This document shows, in pieces, positions 27,575 to 36,768 of a stretch of DNA of 64,000 bases. The position numbers were made by a program, and so were the translations under genes. Position 1 is the first letter of the stretch. Each line of letters begins with the position of its first letter. Under the pieces are notes generated by a model. That model ran no database searches. It was given only the letters and a program-made list of their open reading frames with translations, and was not told the DNA's origin. This DNA comes from G965214625 sp965214625 (GTDB lineage Bacteria > Pseudomonadota > Gammaproteobacteria > Arenicellales > Poriferihabitantaceae). The stretch covers positions 1,922,001 through 1,986,000 of the forward strand of contig OZ243962.1 in the NCBI GenBank assembly GCA_965214625.1. The letters are read 5' to 3'.

Positions 27575-28774
27575 CTACTCCGGCTGTCGCGAAATGACCG
27601 TGCCTCCGTCAGTGGCGAACCAACGCAGAACCGTATAGCCGACGAGACCCGACAGCAGCGAGCCGGACAATACGCCGAGCCGCACGGCGGTCTGCTGTGC
27701 CGGGTCGTCGAAGGCGAGTGTGCCGATGAAAAGGCTCATGGTGAAGCCGATACCCGCCAGCGCCGATGCCCCATAGACATGCCGCCAGGTCACCCCTTCG
27801 GGCAACTGGCAGAGGCCGAGCCGAACCCCGGCCCAGGTCAGACCGAAAATGCCGATCTGGTTGCCGAAAAACAGCCCCGCGGCGATACCGAGCGGGACCG
27901 GCGACAGGAAATCGCCGGGCGAGAGGTTATCCAAGTGGACGCCGGCATTGGCAAAGGCGAACATCGGCATGACGAACAGCGCGACGAATCCGTGCAGGCC
28001 GTGCTCTGCCCGCAACAGGGGCGGAGTCTCCGTTGCATTGCCTGTGCGCAGCGGTATAAAGAATGCGATGACCACGCCGGCAAGGGTCGCATGCACGCCA
28101 GATTTGAGTACCGCCACCCACATAACGAGGCCGACGAAGATGTAGGGCAGCAAGCGGGTTACCCCAGCCAGGTTCAGCACCAGCAGCACGGCCGCAGCGC
28201 CACCGGCGATGCCGAGCGATGTAAGCGATAGTTCGGATGTGTAGAACACCGCAATGATAAGGATCACGCCCAAGTCATCGATCACCGCCAGTGCCAGCAA
28301 GAACACCTTCAGTCCCGTCGGGACCCGGCTGCCCAGTATGGCCAGCAAGCCGACGGCGAAGGCGATGTCCGTCGCGGCCGGGATCGCCCAGCCGCGCAGC
28401 GCCACCGGATCGCCCGCGTTGACGGCGGTGTAGATCAGTGCCGGCGCTGCCATACCGCCGAGCGCGGCGAGCGCCGGCAACACGGCCCGCCGCCACGAAG
28501 ACAGGTTACCCTCCAGGAGTTCGCGCTTGATTTCCAGTCCGACGAGCAAAAAGAACAGCGCCATCAGCCCATCGTTGATCCAGAGCAGCAGCGGTTTCTC
28601 AAGCACCAGCGCGCCGACCTGCACGACCACCGGGATTGTCAGCAGGGCGTCGTAAAGATAGGCCAGCGGCGAGTTGTCGAGCACCAGTGCCATCGCGGCG
28701 GCCAGCATCAACAGGACGCCGCCGCCGGCTTCGTGTTTCAGCAAGGCGGCGAGGCGACGGGGCAAGGTGGACAT
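27575..28774 (-). CDS. nhaA: Na+/H+ antiporter NhaA
   Basis: Inner-membrane antiporter that expels sodium using the proton gradient. The 399-residue, multi-helix protein has GLEIKRELLEG, the discontinuous-helix motif PAATDIAFAVG with its conserved Asp, the ion-binding pair in LAVIDDLGVILII, and the late TM motif GIGFTMSLFIGTLAF. The DNA is strikingly GC-rich (48 of 60 bases at 28441-28500) compared with its neighbours. It is bracketed by integrase and HsdR remnants, so it looks acquired. The frame is intact. Confidence 0.96.
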   Translation of the reverse strand: MSTLPRRLAALLKHEAGGGVLLMLAAAMALVLDNSPLAYLYDALLTIPVVVQVGALVLEKPLLLWINDGLMALFFLLVGLEIKRELLEGNLSSWRRAVLPALAALGGMAAPALIYTAVNAGDPVALRGWAIPAATDIAFAVGLLAILGSRVPTGLKVFLLALAVIDDLGVILIIAVFYTSELSLTSLGIAGGAAAVLLVLNLAGVTRLLPYIFVGLVMWVAVLKSGVHATLAGVVIAFFIPLRTGNATETPPLLRAEHGLHGFVALFVMPMFAFANAGVHLDNLSPGDFLSPVPLGIAAGLFFGNQIGIFGLTWAGVRLGLCQLPEGVTWRHVYGASALAGIGFTMSLFIGTLAFDDPAQQTAVRLGVLSGSLLSGLVGYTVLRWFATDGGTVISRQPE

Positions 28775-28953
28775 GAATACGCTTTCGATATTGTGGACGC
28801 GACTGGCGGCAGGCTGGATCTGATGGCTGGGAAGCCGGTCATCGTGGAACTTGCTTATCCCGAATCCGGTACAAATTTAAAACGAGTGAAATATTTTTTA
28901 TGATATAATTCAATTAGTTAAAATGAATTACCGAAGATTTCACCCGTGACTGA

Positions 28954-29247
28954 TTCTACCCCCAAACCGATTGCATTTCCAGCCCTGAACTGATTACCGG
29001 GAAGATTCCGCAACGTGTCGCCGCAGATACGGCCTACCTGAATGCCCGGAAATATTCCGATGAGCAAAATGCACGGATTGAATTTGACAGGGCCCGCAAG
29101 CAAGCCATGCATTCAATCATCAAGGATGATAACCAGTTGTGCAAACAGTTCATGGACAACGACAGCTTCCGGCGCTGGATGACCGACAATATATGCTTGT
29201 TGGCTGAACGAACAGAGCCCCAACCGGAGCGCATGTCATCCGCGTGA
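28954..29247 (+). pseudogene. C-terminal remnant of a type I restriction enzyme R subunit (HsdR)
   Basis: An open stretch without a credible start reads IPQRVAADTAYLNARKYSDE, then QNARIEFDRARKQAMHSIIK, then DDNQLCKQFMDNDSFRRWMT and ends at 29247. This series (NARxxSDxQNARIEHDxAL, IKDDTELFKQF, NxxFRRWLTD) matches my knowledge of the helical C-terminus of HsdR proteins. The motor and nuclease domains are absent and a stop lies just upstream at 28951, so it is a leftover of a lost or rearranged restriction locus. Bases 28775-28953 show nothing else recognisable. Confidence 0.6.
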
Positions 29248-29332
29248 CGGATACAAGACCCTGGATGCGGTTCATTCATTATCACAGCCGATCAATGGTT
29301 TTTTCGGTCTGGTCGAGTCTGGAGGCAATCAG

Positions 29333-32300
29333 TTATTCCGCCGCCTGACTGCATCCTGGTCCCGACAGATGACTTCTTCCGCCGATTTGCGGTATCACCT
29401 GAATGTGTGTGCTGATGCGCTCTTTCAGGGCGGGGATGTGCGAGATGACACCGATCAATTTGCCTTCTTGCTGCAGATTGGCCAGTGTTTCGAGCGCGGT
29501 ATCGAGTGCCTCCTCGTCCAGCGTGCCGAAACCTTCATCCAGAAAAAGCGAATCGACCCGAACCTGCTTGCTCGTCATCCGGGACAATCCAAGGGCAAGC
29601 GACAGGCTGACAATAAAACTTTCCCCACCAGAGAGATTCTGGGTCGACCGGACCTCACCCGCCTGATAGTTGTCCATGACATTGAGTTCCAGCGGTTGTG
29701 CGTCGTCGCGCATCAGCAGATAGCGGTTGGTCATTTTCTGCAGTTGTCGGTTCGCGTGACCGATTACGATCTCAAAGGTCAGTCCCTGAACAAAATTCCG
29801 ATATTTTTTTCCATCGGCAGACCCGATCAAGTTGTGCAGCAAGTCCCACTTGTGACACTCGCTTCGCTGTGCATCAATCCGCTGAATCTGCGCTTGTTGT
29901 TGTCGCTTGAATTCACGGTTATCGGTCAGTTTTTGATTGAGACCGCCCATGGTCTGTTGCACTACTTTCTGGTTTTTCACCAGTGTTGTCAATGCATCTG
30001 TCAGATCCTCCAGCGAGTCTTGTGTCAGTTGCTTTTGTCGCTCTGTTTCCAGTGACCTGGCTGTCTCGCGTTCGTTTGCGGTGGCTTCGGCGTGTTCACG
30101 CCATAGTGCCTGGGACCGTTTTGTCAGTTGTCCGCGTTCACTGTCGGAAAGACAGGCAGACAGGTATGCTTTTTCATCGGCAAAACCTGCCTTTTCAAGC
30201 CTCGTGAGAAAGACCTGTTCCACCGTGCCTAATTGCTGTTCCCGTTCCTCGACCGACTGCGTGAGCTGCTCGATGTTGGCTTTGACTTGATCGAGATGCC
30301 GATTGGCCGTTGTCAAATCATCTCGAGCGTGTTCCATTTGCCGTTCAGCGGATTCCACGGCAGCATGAAGAGCGGCTTCCTTGTCATCGACATCATCCTT
30401 TCCGAAAAGGTGATGTCGCTCAAGGGCCAGCGCGGCACGCTCATCAAGGAGCGTCGTGTGATGCTGTTGCTGCCTGTCCCGCTCGGTTTCCTTGTTTCTG
30501 ATTTCATCCCGCTGGTGATGCAGACGTATTTCAAGTTCGCTGATATGTTTTGCAGTCTCGCGCTGTTCATTTTGCAAGGTGACCCACTGGTCCCGCCGGG
30601 CAGTCAGTTGTTGATGCATTGTGTCCAGTTGATCCATCGCAACGGATTTAATGCCAAATACGTGCAATGTATCGCTTAGCTGCCCGAGAGACCGGTCCAT
30701 TTGCTCCTGATGTTCGGTTATCTCCGTTTGCAGTCGTTCCAGCAGTTGTTCAGCCACCTCCTTGTGGCGAATTGCCGTCTGACTTTGTCGCTCGGCAACG
30801 GCGACGGCATTCTTGGCGATGCCGATGTCATTGTGCATCGTGCCCAATGCCCGGTTAGCGGATTCGGCCACTTCCAGTGTTTTGATTGTGTGTTCAAGCT
30901 GCTTGATGATGCCACTCAGGTGTGCCTGAAGCTTGGCCTCAAGCTGTGGGTCAGTGGTATGCAAGTGAAGATGTGAAGGCAGTTGCGGGCCAATCTCCGT
31001 CATCACCCGGTCGGCCCTGTCGATCCGATCGGCATGCGCTTTTTGCTCGACCTGGAGGTGTTCAATGTCTTTTTGGAGCCGGGCCCGTTTTATGTTCGTT
31101 TCAGAAAGGGCTTGTTCCACCGATTTCAAGTCGGCCCTCACCTGACTGAGTCGTTGACGGGTTTTATCCGGCTGCGGCACGTTTCCTCGTGCAAAGGGAT
31201 GTTCACTGGAACCACACAAGGGGCAGGGAACGCCATCTCGAAGCTGCTGGCGAGCGGTGGTCAGATTCACAATCTCATTCAACAGGGTCAACTGGGTTTC
31301 AAGGAGTGCCTGCTCCTTGTCAAGTGCTGTCCGGCGTTCGGTATCCGCCTCAAACGCCTTGTCCAGGGCACGGACTTCAACACGCAGTGCATCATGTCGG
31401 CGGGTGAGTGCGTCACGCGCCTGTGATGATTCTGACAAGGCCTGAACCGCGTCCAATACTTGGGTGCCCCGTTCTTTTTGGGTGAGCAGGGAGGAATGGC
31501 CTTTTTGCCAGTCCGTCAATGTTTGATCGCCCAGTATTGCGGACAAGGCCTGTTGTTTTTGGTCATAGGCGTTTTCGATCTCACAGAGTCTGTGTTGTTC
31601 GTTTTGCAGACAGGTCGCTTTCGTCCGAGACGCCGCCGCCGCTGTTTCGAGGTTCTGATTGGCCTGTTCGATTTCGCCTTGTAGTTTGTCCTGTCGTCGA
31701 CCCAGAGTTTTCAAGGCTTCGGACTGTTCCTGTATCCCGGCGAGGTTTTCGATCAAGCCTGCATCCGCTTGTGATCTGTCGGCCAACTGTTGCAGCTGGG
31801 CCTGTCGTTTCCGTTGCCGATCCAATTCGGCCTCGTCCCCCTTTTGTCTGATTCCCAGTGTGTCGAGGGATGCGGTCAGTACCGAGATCGCCTGTTGCGC
31901 TGTTTCAATGGGACGGCTCTTCTCGCTTATCGTCAGGTCCAATGCACGGACTTTGCGCAGAACCGGCAATGTTTCTTGCCACATGGCCTTGCTTGTCTTG
32001 AGTTGTTCACTCGCCCGTGTATTGTCTTTCACGGCCTGTGCGGCCCGTGTGATGCACCCGACACGCAACGCCTGAGTCTCGGACAGGGTGCAGCGGTCTG
32101 TTTCCCGGCTGTTGCGCAGGGCGGTCAACTCCCGATGGTCCGCCGCGAGTTCCAATGCCCGGTTTGCGCGATCAAGGCGGTGTTGATCCGCTGAAAATGC
32201 CTCGATTTTAGCTTTGATCTGTGTTACTCCCAGTTTGAGCTTCGTCTCTTGCTCTTCAAGCAGGTCAAGCTTTTTGACCCAGGTGATCGCCCGGTTTTTC

Positions 32301-33022
32301 AGGTTGATCTGGTCGGACAGCTCGGTTTCCTGGCAGATCATTCGTTCCCGGTGTTCAGTGAGTTGTTGCTCTTCTTCCGGTGTCAGAACCTGTATCCCGC
32401 TCAGTACGCTTTCCAGTGTGTTCAGCCGATTCTGCTCATCAGACCGGCGTCGGTGGACACAACGGGATATCTCACTGTAGATTTCGCTACCCGTTATCTG
32501 CTCCAGGATCGGTGCCCGCTCATCGGCGGCAGCCTGGAGAAAGGCCGCAAAACCACCTTGGGCTAACAGCATGGAGCGAGTGAAACGATTGAAATCCATT
32601 CCCGTTATTTTTTCGATTCGTTGGGCGACCTCGCGGAGTTTCGTTGCCAAAATCTTGCCTGAATCAGCCTTTGCAATTTCGTGTTTGGGCGCTTGAAGTT
32701 CGCCACTCGGTCGATTGTGTGACCGATGCTGGCTCCAATGGCATCGATAGTGTCCCGCCTGGGTCTCGAAGGTCACCTCGGCAAAACAGGTTCCCTGCTG
32801 ACGGGACATGATTTCATTGCCGCTTTTTGTTATCCGGTCGAGACGAGGAGTGCGGCCATAAAGTGCCAGGCAAATCGCATCCAGGATGGTTGTCTTGCCG
32901 GCACCGGTCGGCCCGGTAATCGTGAACAGGCCATCCGACGTGAATGCCGGATGGGTGAAATTGATTTTCCAGACACCAATCAACGAGTTCAGGTTCTTGA
33001 ACCGGACTTGGAGGATTCGCAT
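29333..33022 (-). CDS. sbcC: Exonuclease SbcC, ATPase subunit
   Basis: SMC-like ATPase that with SbcD opens DNA hairpins and trims protein-blocked ends. The 1,229-residue protein has the Walker A motif ITGPTGAGKTTILDAI near residue 40, long coiled-coil arms on both sides of a central zinc hook (VPCPLCGSSEHPF, about residue 600), and a C-terminal ATPase half with the signature NLSGGESFIVSLSLALGLS and Walker B SLFLDEGFGTLDEEAL. Its start is 11 bases after the sbcD stop. It is longer than E. coli SbcC (1,048) mainly in the coiled coils. Confidence 0.96.
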   Translation of the reverse strand: MRILQVRFKNLNSLIGVWKINFTHPAFTSDGLFTITGPTGAGKTTILDAICLALYGRTPRLDRITKSGNEIMSRQQGTCFAEVTFETQAGHYRCHWSQHRSHNRPSGELQAPKHEIAKADSGKILATKLREVAQRIEKITGMDFNRFTRSMLLAQGGFAAFLQAAADERAPILEQITGSEIYSEISRCVHRRRSDEQNRLNTLESVLSGIQVLTPEEEQQLTEHRERMICQETELSDQINLKNRAITWVKKLDLLEEQETKLKLGVTQIKAKIEAFSADQHRLDRANRALELAADHRELTALRNSRETDRCTLSETQALRVGCITRAAQAVKDNTRASEQLKTSKAMWQETLPVLRKVRALDLTISEKSRPIETAQQAISVLTASLDTLGIRQKGDEAELDRQRKRQAQLQQLADRSQADAGLIENLAGIQEQSEALKTLGRRQDKLQGEIEQANQNLETAAAASRTKATCLQNEQHRLCEIENAYDQKQQALSAILGDQTLTDWQKGHSSLLTQKERGTQVLDAVQALSESSQARDALTRRHDALRVEVRALDKAFEADTERRTALDKEQALLETQLTLLNEIVNLTTARQQLRDGVPCPLCGSSEHPFARGNVPQPDKTRQRLSQVRADLKSVEQALSETNIKRARLQKDIEHLQVEQKAHADRIDRADRVMTEIGPQLPSHLHLHTTDPQLEAKLQAHLSGIIKQLEHTIKTLEVAESANRALGTMHNDIGIAKNAVAVAERQSQTAIRHKEVAEQLLERLQTEITEHQEQMDRSLGQLSDTLHVFGIKSVAMDQLDTMHQQLTARRDQWVTLQNEQRETAKHISELEIRLHHQRDEIRNKETERDRQQQHHTTLLDERAALALERHHLFGKDDVDDKEAALHAAVESAERQMEHARDDLTTANRHLDQVKANIEQLTQSVEEREQQLGTVEQVFLTRLEKAGFADEKAYLSACLSDSERGQLTKRSQALWREHAEATANERETARSLETERQKQLTQDSLEDLTDALTTLVKNQKVVQQTMGGLNQKLTDNREFKRQQQAQIQRIDAQRSECHKWDLLHNLIGSADGKKYRNFVQGLTFEIVIGHANRQLQKMTNRYLLMRDDAQPLELNVMDNYQAGEVRSTQNLSGGESFIVSLSLALGLSRMTSKQVRVDSLFLDEGFGTLDEEALDTALETLANLQQEGKLIGVISHIPALKERISTHIQVIPQIGGRSHLSGPGCSQAAE

Positions 33023-33033
33023 CGGCTGATGCT

Positions 33034-34275
33034 CTATTCGGCCTGTGTATCCTGGTCATCAAGAGAACGCAGTATCTCTTGATAGGCGTGCAGCAACGTC
33101 GGTTGTTGTCCGGCAGGGATGTCATGAGCGGCCAGACATCGTTCAAATACATCCTGTACGCTTAAGCGGTCCAGTGTTTCTTGGTCATCCGCCTGACTCA
33201 GTATACGATCGGCAATACGGTTGTTTTGTATCCGTAAAATTTCCATTCCGGTGCCTGCCGTCGCGTCATCAAGGCGTTCACGCAAGTCCGGCATCATCGT
33301 TTCGCTCTCGTAAATGATTTCGAGCCATGGTGACGAGTCGGTCACTGACAAAGCGAGAAGGTGTTCTGCAATCAGGTCCCAATCGCCTTTAATGCGTACC
33401 AGTTGCTGAAAAACAGGAATCTCGATCTGTTGAATGCAGACCGGTTTGTTCTGAGTCGGCCGATCAAATACCACCTCACAGACATATTTCTGCTGTCTGG
33501 CTTCACCGAACCCCATCGGGAGTGGCGAGCCGCTGTATCGGATCCACTCCCGCCCGTCGACTTTCTGCGGCACATGCAAATGTCCCAAGGCGACATAGTC
33601 AAAGTTTTCCCGAAAAAGGGTCGAGTCGATGTGTGCCAGGGAGCCAATGTAAAGCTCCCGTACGCCATCGCCCTCAATGGTCTGTCCGCCCGAAGTAAAC
33701 AGGTGTCCCATTGCCACAACAGGGATATCCGCTCCCAGCGCAGCCCGTTTTTGTTCGGCCACTGTGGACACTTCGGCATAATGACTGCGAATACCGTCAA
33801 TCAACTTGTGTTTCTTGTCCTCGATACTTTCCCCGGCCTCGGCAATACGAATATCCCGGTCCCGAAGATAAGGGACTGCGCAGACGATCAATTCCGTCTG
33901 CCCCTGCTCGTCTTGAAGTGCAATGACCTCCTCTTCGGGGTCGGTTGATGCGCTTCCCACGACATGAATGTCCAGTCCCTCAAGCAGTTCCTTGGGTGCA
34001 TTGAGAAACGTGGGAGAATCATGATTGCCGGCGATCACCACAACATGGCGACAGGACGAAGCGGCCACTTTGCACAGAAAATGGTAATACAGTTTTTGGG
34101 CACGATTACTTGGGGCACTGTTATCGAACACATCCCCGGCCACGAGCAGGACATCAATGCCCTTGATCTCGATTGTCTTGACCAGCCAGTCCAGAAATGC
34201 CTCAAATTCCTCGTAGCGCTTTCTGCCATACAGACTTCGCCCCAGATGCCAGTCAGAAGTATGAAGGACTTTCAT
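33034..34275 (-). CDS. sbcD: Exonuclease SbcD, nuclease subunit
   Basis: Mre11-type metallophosphoesterase partner of SbcC, 413 residues. The metal-binding motifs are in order: HTSDWHLGRSLYG, LLVAGDVFDNSAPS, VIAGNHDSP, VVAMGHLF and FDYVALGHLHVPQ. The start overlaps the stop of the upstream xni-like gene by four bases (ATGA), so xni, sbcD and sbcC form one transcription unit for DNA-end processing. Confidence 0.96.
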   Translation of the reverse strand: MKVLHTSDWHLGRSLYGRKRYEEFEAFLDWLVKTIEIKGIDVLLVAGDVFDNSAPSNRAQKLYYHFLCKVAASSCRHVVVIAGNHDSPTFLNAPKELLEGLDIHVVGSASTDPEEEVIALQDEQGQTELIVCAVPYLRDRDIRIAEAGESIEDKKHKLIDGIRSHYAEVSTVAEQKRAALGADIPVVAMGHLFTSGGQTIEGDGVRELYIGSLAHIDSTLFRENFDYVALGHLHVPQKVDGREWIRYSGSPLPMGFGEARQQKYVCEVVFDRPTQNKPVCIQQIEIPVFQQLVRIKGDWDLIAEHLLALSVTDSSPWLEIIYESETMMPDLRERLDDATAGTGMEILRIQNNRIADRILSQADDQETLDRLSVQDVFERCLAAHDIPAGQQPTLLHAYQEILRSLDDQDTQAE

Positions 34276-35150
34276 TTTCCCATTCGATCGAGGGCCATAT
34301 TGGCTGAATGGTCACCGTGAAAGACGTATTTCGGTTTCATTTCACGGTCGTTCCCGTTCTCCTTCGGGACAAGGCGAATCTGGTTGAGATTGATTCCCAG
34401 TTGAAGGTCCGTCTTGAGTTTGAACAGCCGTCTGGCGATGATCGCGTCTTCTTGGCCTGCGAGCAGTTTGGCACCCAATTTCCCGGGCATAGTTGGCGCT
34501 GCATCCAGTATTTTTTCGAGACTGCCGTGATCATTGACGAGTTTCGCTGCGGTCCGTTTCCCGATCGACTTGATGCCGGGAACCGACAGACTGCGGTCTC
34601 CTGACAGTGCCAGCAGATCCGGCAGTTGATGGACTTTGACCGAAAAACGTTGATGAATCAGTGCGTGGTCCAGATAGTGTTGTGCGAAATGGTCGTAAAT
34701 CCGAATGTGCTCGCTCAGCAACTGACCGTAATTCCGGTCGGTTGAAAGAATGGTGACCTGCCCATTGTGTTCGGCAACCTTGGTTGCAATGGTGGCAATG
34801 ACATCATCTGTTTCATAGCCATCCTTCGAGAAACTCTGGACTCCGAGGTGATTGAAGGCATCGGTGAAGCGCGGAAGCGCGGATTCCAGTGCTTTCGGCA
34901 TGGGCCGACGATCCTGCTTGTACCCGGGGAAAAGTTGATGGCGCCAATTTTTTCCGGATTGTTCCAAAACCACCAGACAGTGACTGGGCTTGTGGAGGCC
35001 GAGCGCCCTTTGCAAGGAGGCGGTTGAAGCCTGCAACACACGATTGAGATGGACCATACCGTCCGGCTGCTGACGGGTTTTGGCGTGGTCTGGAACGGCG
35101 GCATGAATGCGCCGAATCAGATTCAGGCCATCAACCAGCAGCACTTTCAT
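34272..35150 (-). CDS. xni: Xni-like flap endonuclease / 5'-3' exonuclease family protein
   Basis: 292 residues of the 5'-nuclease fold found in the DNA polymerase I N-terminal domain: LLVDGLNLIRRIHAA with the first metal Asp, LFPGYKQDRRPMPKAL in the arch, DGYETDDVIATIATK and LSTDRNYGQLL metal sites, and the helix-hairpin-helix GDRSLSVPGIKSIGKRTAAKLV. It is short and lacks a polymerase domain, as in E. coli Xni (ExoIX, about 250 residues). The C-terminal segment after about residue 250 (LVPKENGNDREMKPKYVFHG) is extra. First gene of the xni-sbcD-sbcC operon. Confidence 0.88.
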   Translation of the reverse strand: MKVLLVDGLNLIRRIHAAVPDHAKTRQQPDGMVHLNRVLQASTASLQRALGLHKPSHCLVVLEQSGKNWRHQLFPGYKQDRRPMPKALESALPRFTDAFNHLGVQSFSKDGYETDDVIATIATKVAEHNGQVTILSTDRNYGQLLSEHIRIYDHFAQHYLDHALIHQRFSVKVHQLPDLLALSGDRSLSVPGIKSIGKRTAAKLVNDHGSLEKILDAAPTMPGKLGAKLLAGQEDAIIARRLFKLKTDLQLGINLNQIRLVPKENGNDREMKPKYVFHGDHSANMALDRMGK

Positions 35151-35176
35151 CTATCTGCGGTACCGTCGACTCGCTG

Positions 35177-35737
35177 CTAATCTCCTACCAGCATCAGAAA
35201 TTCAGTCCGGGTACGGTGGTCGGTTCGAAAAGTACCCAGCATCATGGATGTTTTCATGATCGAATTTTGTTTTTCAACCCCCCGCATCATCATGCAAAAA
35301 TGTTTGGCTTCCACCACTACACCGACCCCTCGGGCGCCCGTGACCTGTTCGATAGCCCGGGCAATTTGCTCAGTCAGGTTTTCCTGTATCTGGAGTCGGC
35401 GGGCGTACATATCGGTAATCCGAGCCATTTTTGACAGGCCGATGACTTTCTTTTCCGGGAGATAGGCAATATGGCATTTCCCCACAAACGGAAGCAGATG
35501 ATGTTCGCACATTGAGTAAAGTTCAATGTCTTTCACAATCACCATCTGATCATTCTCGGAGTCAAAGATTGCCCCGTTGACGACGTCCGATAAGTTTTGC
35601 TGATAACCCCGGGTTAAATGGGCAATCGCCTTTGCGGCTCTTTGGGGGGTGCCTTTCAGTCCTTCTCTGCCAGGCTGCTCTCCGAGTAATTCCAGCAGGT
35701 CATGGTAACGTTCGGCGATTGAATCGATATCAGTCAT
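35177..35737 (-). CDS. folE: GTP cyclohydrolase I
   Basis: Converts GTP to dihydroneopterin triphosphate, the first step of folate (and queuosine) synthesis. From ATG 35737 it has 186 residues; an in-frame TTG at 35764 is less likely. The active-site signature MCEHHLLPFVGKCHIAYLP includes the zinc Cys and His, with the third zinc ligand in EAKHFCMMMRGVEKQNS. Divergent from the DUF2797 gene. The spacer of about 195 bases is AT-rich near 35755-35790 and likely holds both promoters. Confidence 0.96.
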   Translation of the reverse strand: MTDIDSIAERYHDLLELLGEQPGREGLKGTPQRAAKAIAHLTRGYQQNLSDVVNGAIFDSENDQMVIVKDIELYSMCEHHLLPFVGKCHIAYLPEKKVIGLSKMARITDMYARRLQIQENLTEQIARAIEQVTGARGVGVVVEAKHFCMMMRGVEKQNSIMKTSMMLGTFRTDHRTRTEFLMLVGD

Positions 35738-35932
35738 TTGATGATCATTCTCTTTTTTTATCAAGATACCTCATTTTATTGTATCATTTCACAGGCGGGA
35801 TAGGTGTTGTTCGGGGGTGGTCCCGTTGTGCATGCCGTTGAACATTGGATTGCACTCGTATCGGTTCAAATTGAACCCCAGGCGATAGTGCCGCATACGG
35901 AGAATAGCCGACTTTCGACAGGATCAACCACG

Positions 35933-36757
35933 ATGTCTGAATACGACAAAAAAGGAATTGTCCGAAAAATGCAGGTTCGTTATGCCGACCCTATTCACTA
36001 CCGGTTGCCGTTGGGACATGACCTGTATCCTATCGACAGTCATATCGGCAAGGCGCTTAGCATGACGTTTTCCGGCAACATCTTCTGTATTGCCTGCGGC
36101 AGAAAAACCAACAGGAGTTTTTCCCAGGGCTATTGTTATCCCTGCTTCAAAAATCTGGCTGAATGTGACCTGTGCATCATGCGGCCCGAGACCTGCCACT
36201 ATCACAAGGGAACCTGTCGGGATGTCCAGTGGGCCGATACCTACTGCATGCAGGCGCACTATGTTTATCTGGCCAATTCTTCCGGACTGAAGGTCGGCAT
36301 TACCCGGGGTACCCAATTGCGAACGCGCTGGATTGACCAGGGGGCAACCCAGGCGATCCCCGTTTTCAAAGTCAAGAACCGGCTCCATTCGGGACTCATT
36401 GAAGCGACACTGAAGCAATATGTCAATGATCGAACCGATTGGCGGAAAATGCTCAAAGGCGAAGCCGCGTCGATCGATCTGGAATTGGCCCGCGACGAGT
36501 TGTTGCAGCGGGCCGCACCGGACTTGAAGCGGCTTGACAGCCAATATCCTGATCTGGAAAGACAGCTATTGGATGAATCCACTGTCAAGATGACTTTCCC
36601 CGTGTCACAGTACCCGGAGAAAGTCGTTGCGGCCAGTTTCGATAAAACCCCCACCATTTCCGGCATATTGAACGGGATCAAGGGGCAGTATCTTCTGTTT
36701 GATATCGGTGTGCTCAATATCCGAAAATTTGCCGGTTACGAGATCACGATTGCATAA
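35933..36757 (+). CDS. DUF2797 protein with Cys-rich zinc sites
   Basis: 274 residues from ATG 35933, preceded by AGGA about 10 bases upstream; the open frame extends further upstream but without family-like sequence. An N-terminal Cys cluster (CIACGRKTNRSFSQGYCYPCF) and a second one (CDLCIMRPETCHYHKGTC) probably bind zinc. They are followed by HYVYLANSSGLKVGITRG, which resembles the GIY-YIG nuclease core (vYl...KvGit). Conserved in many bacteria with no proven role to my knowledge. The GIY-YIG comparison is inference from the motif alone. Confidence 0.8.
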   Translation: MSEYDKKGIVRKMQVRYADPIHYRLPLGHDLYPIDSHIGKALSMTFSGNIFCIACGRKTNRSFSQGYCYPCFKNLAECDLCIMRPETCHYHKGTCRDVQWADTYCMQAHYVYLANSSGLKVGITRGTQLRTRWIDQGATQAIPVFKVKNRLHSGLIEATLKQYVNDRTDWRKMLKGEAASIDLELARDELLQRAAPDLKRLDSQYPDLERQLLDESTVKMTFPVSQYPEKVVAASFDKTPTISGILNGIKGQYLLFDIGVLNIRKFAGYEITIA

Positions 36758-36768
36758 GGGTTTCCGAT

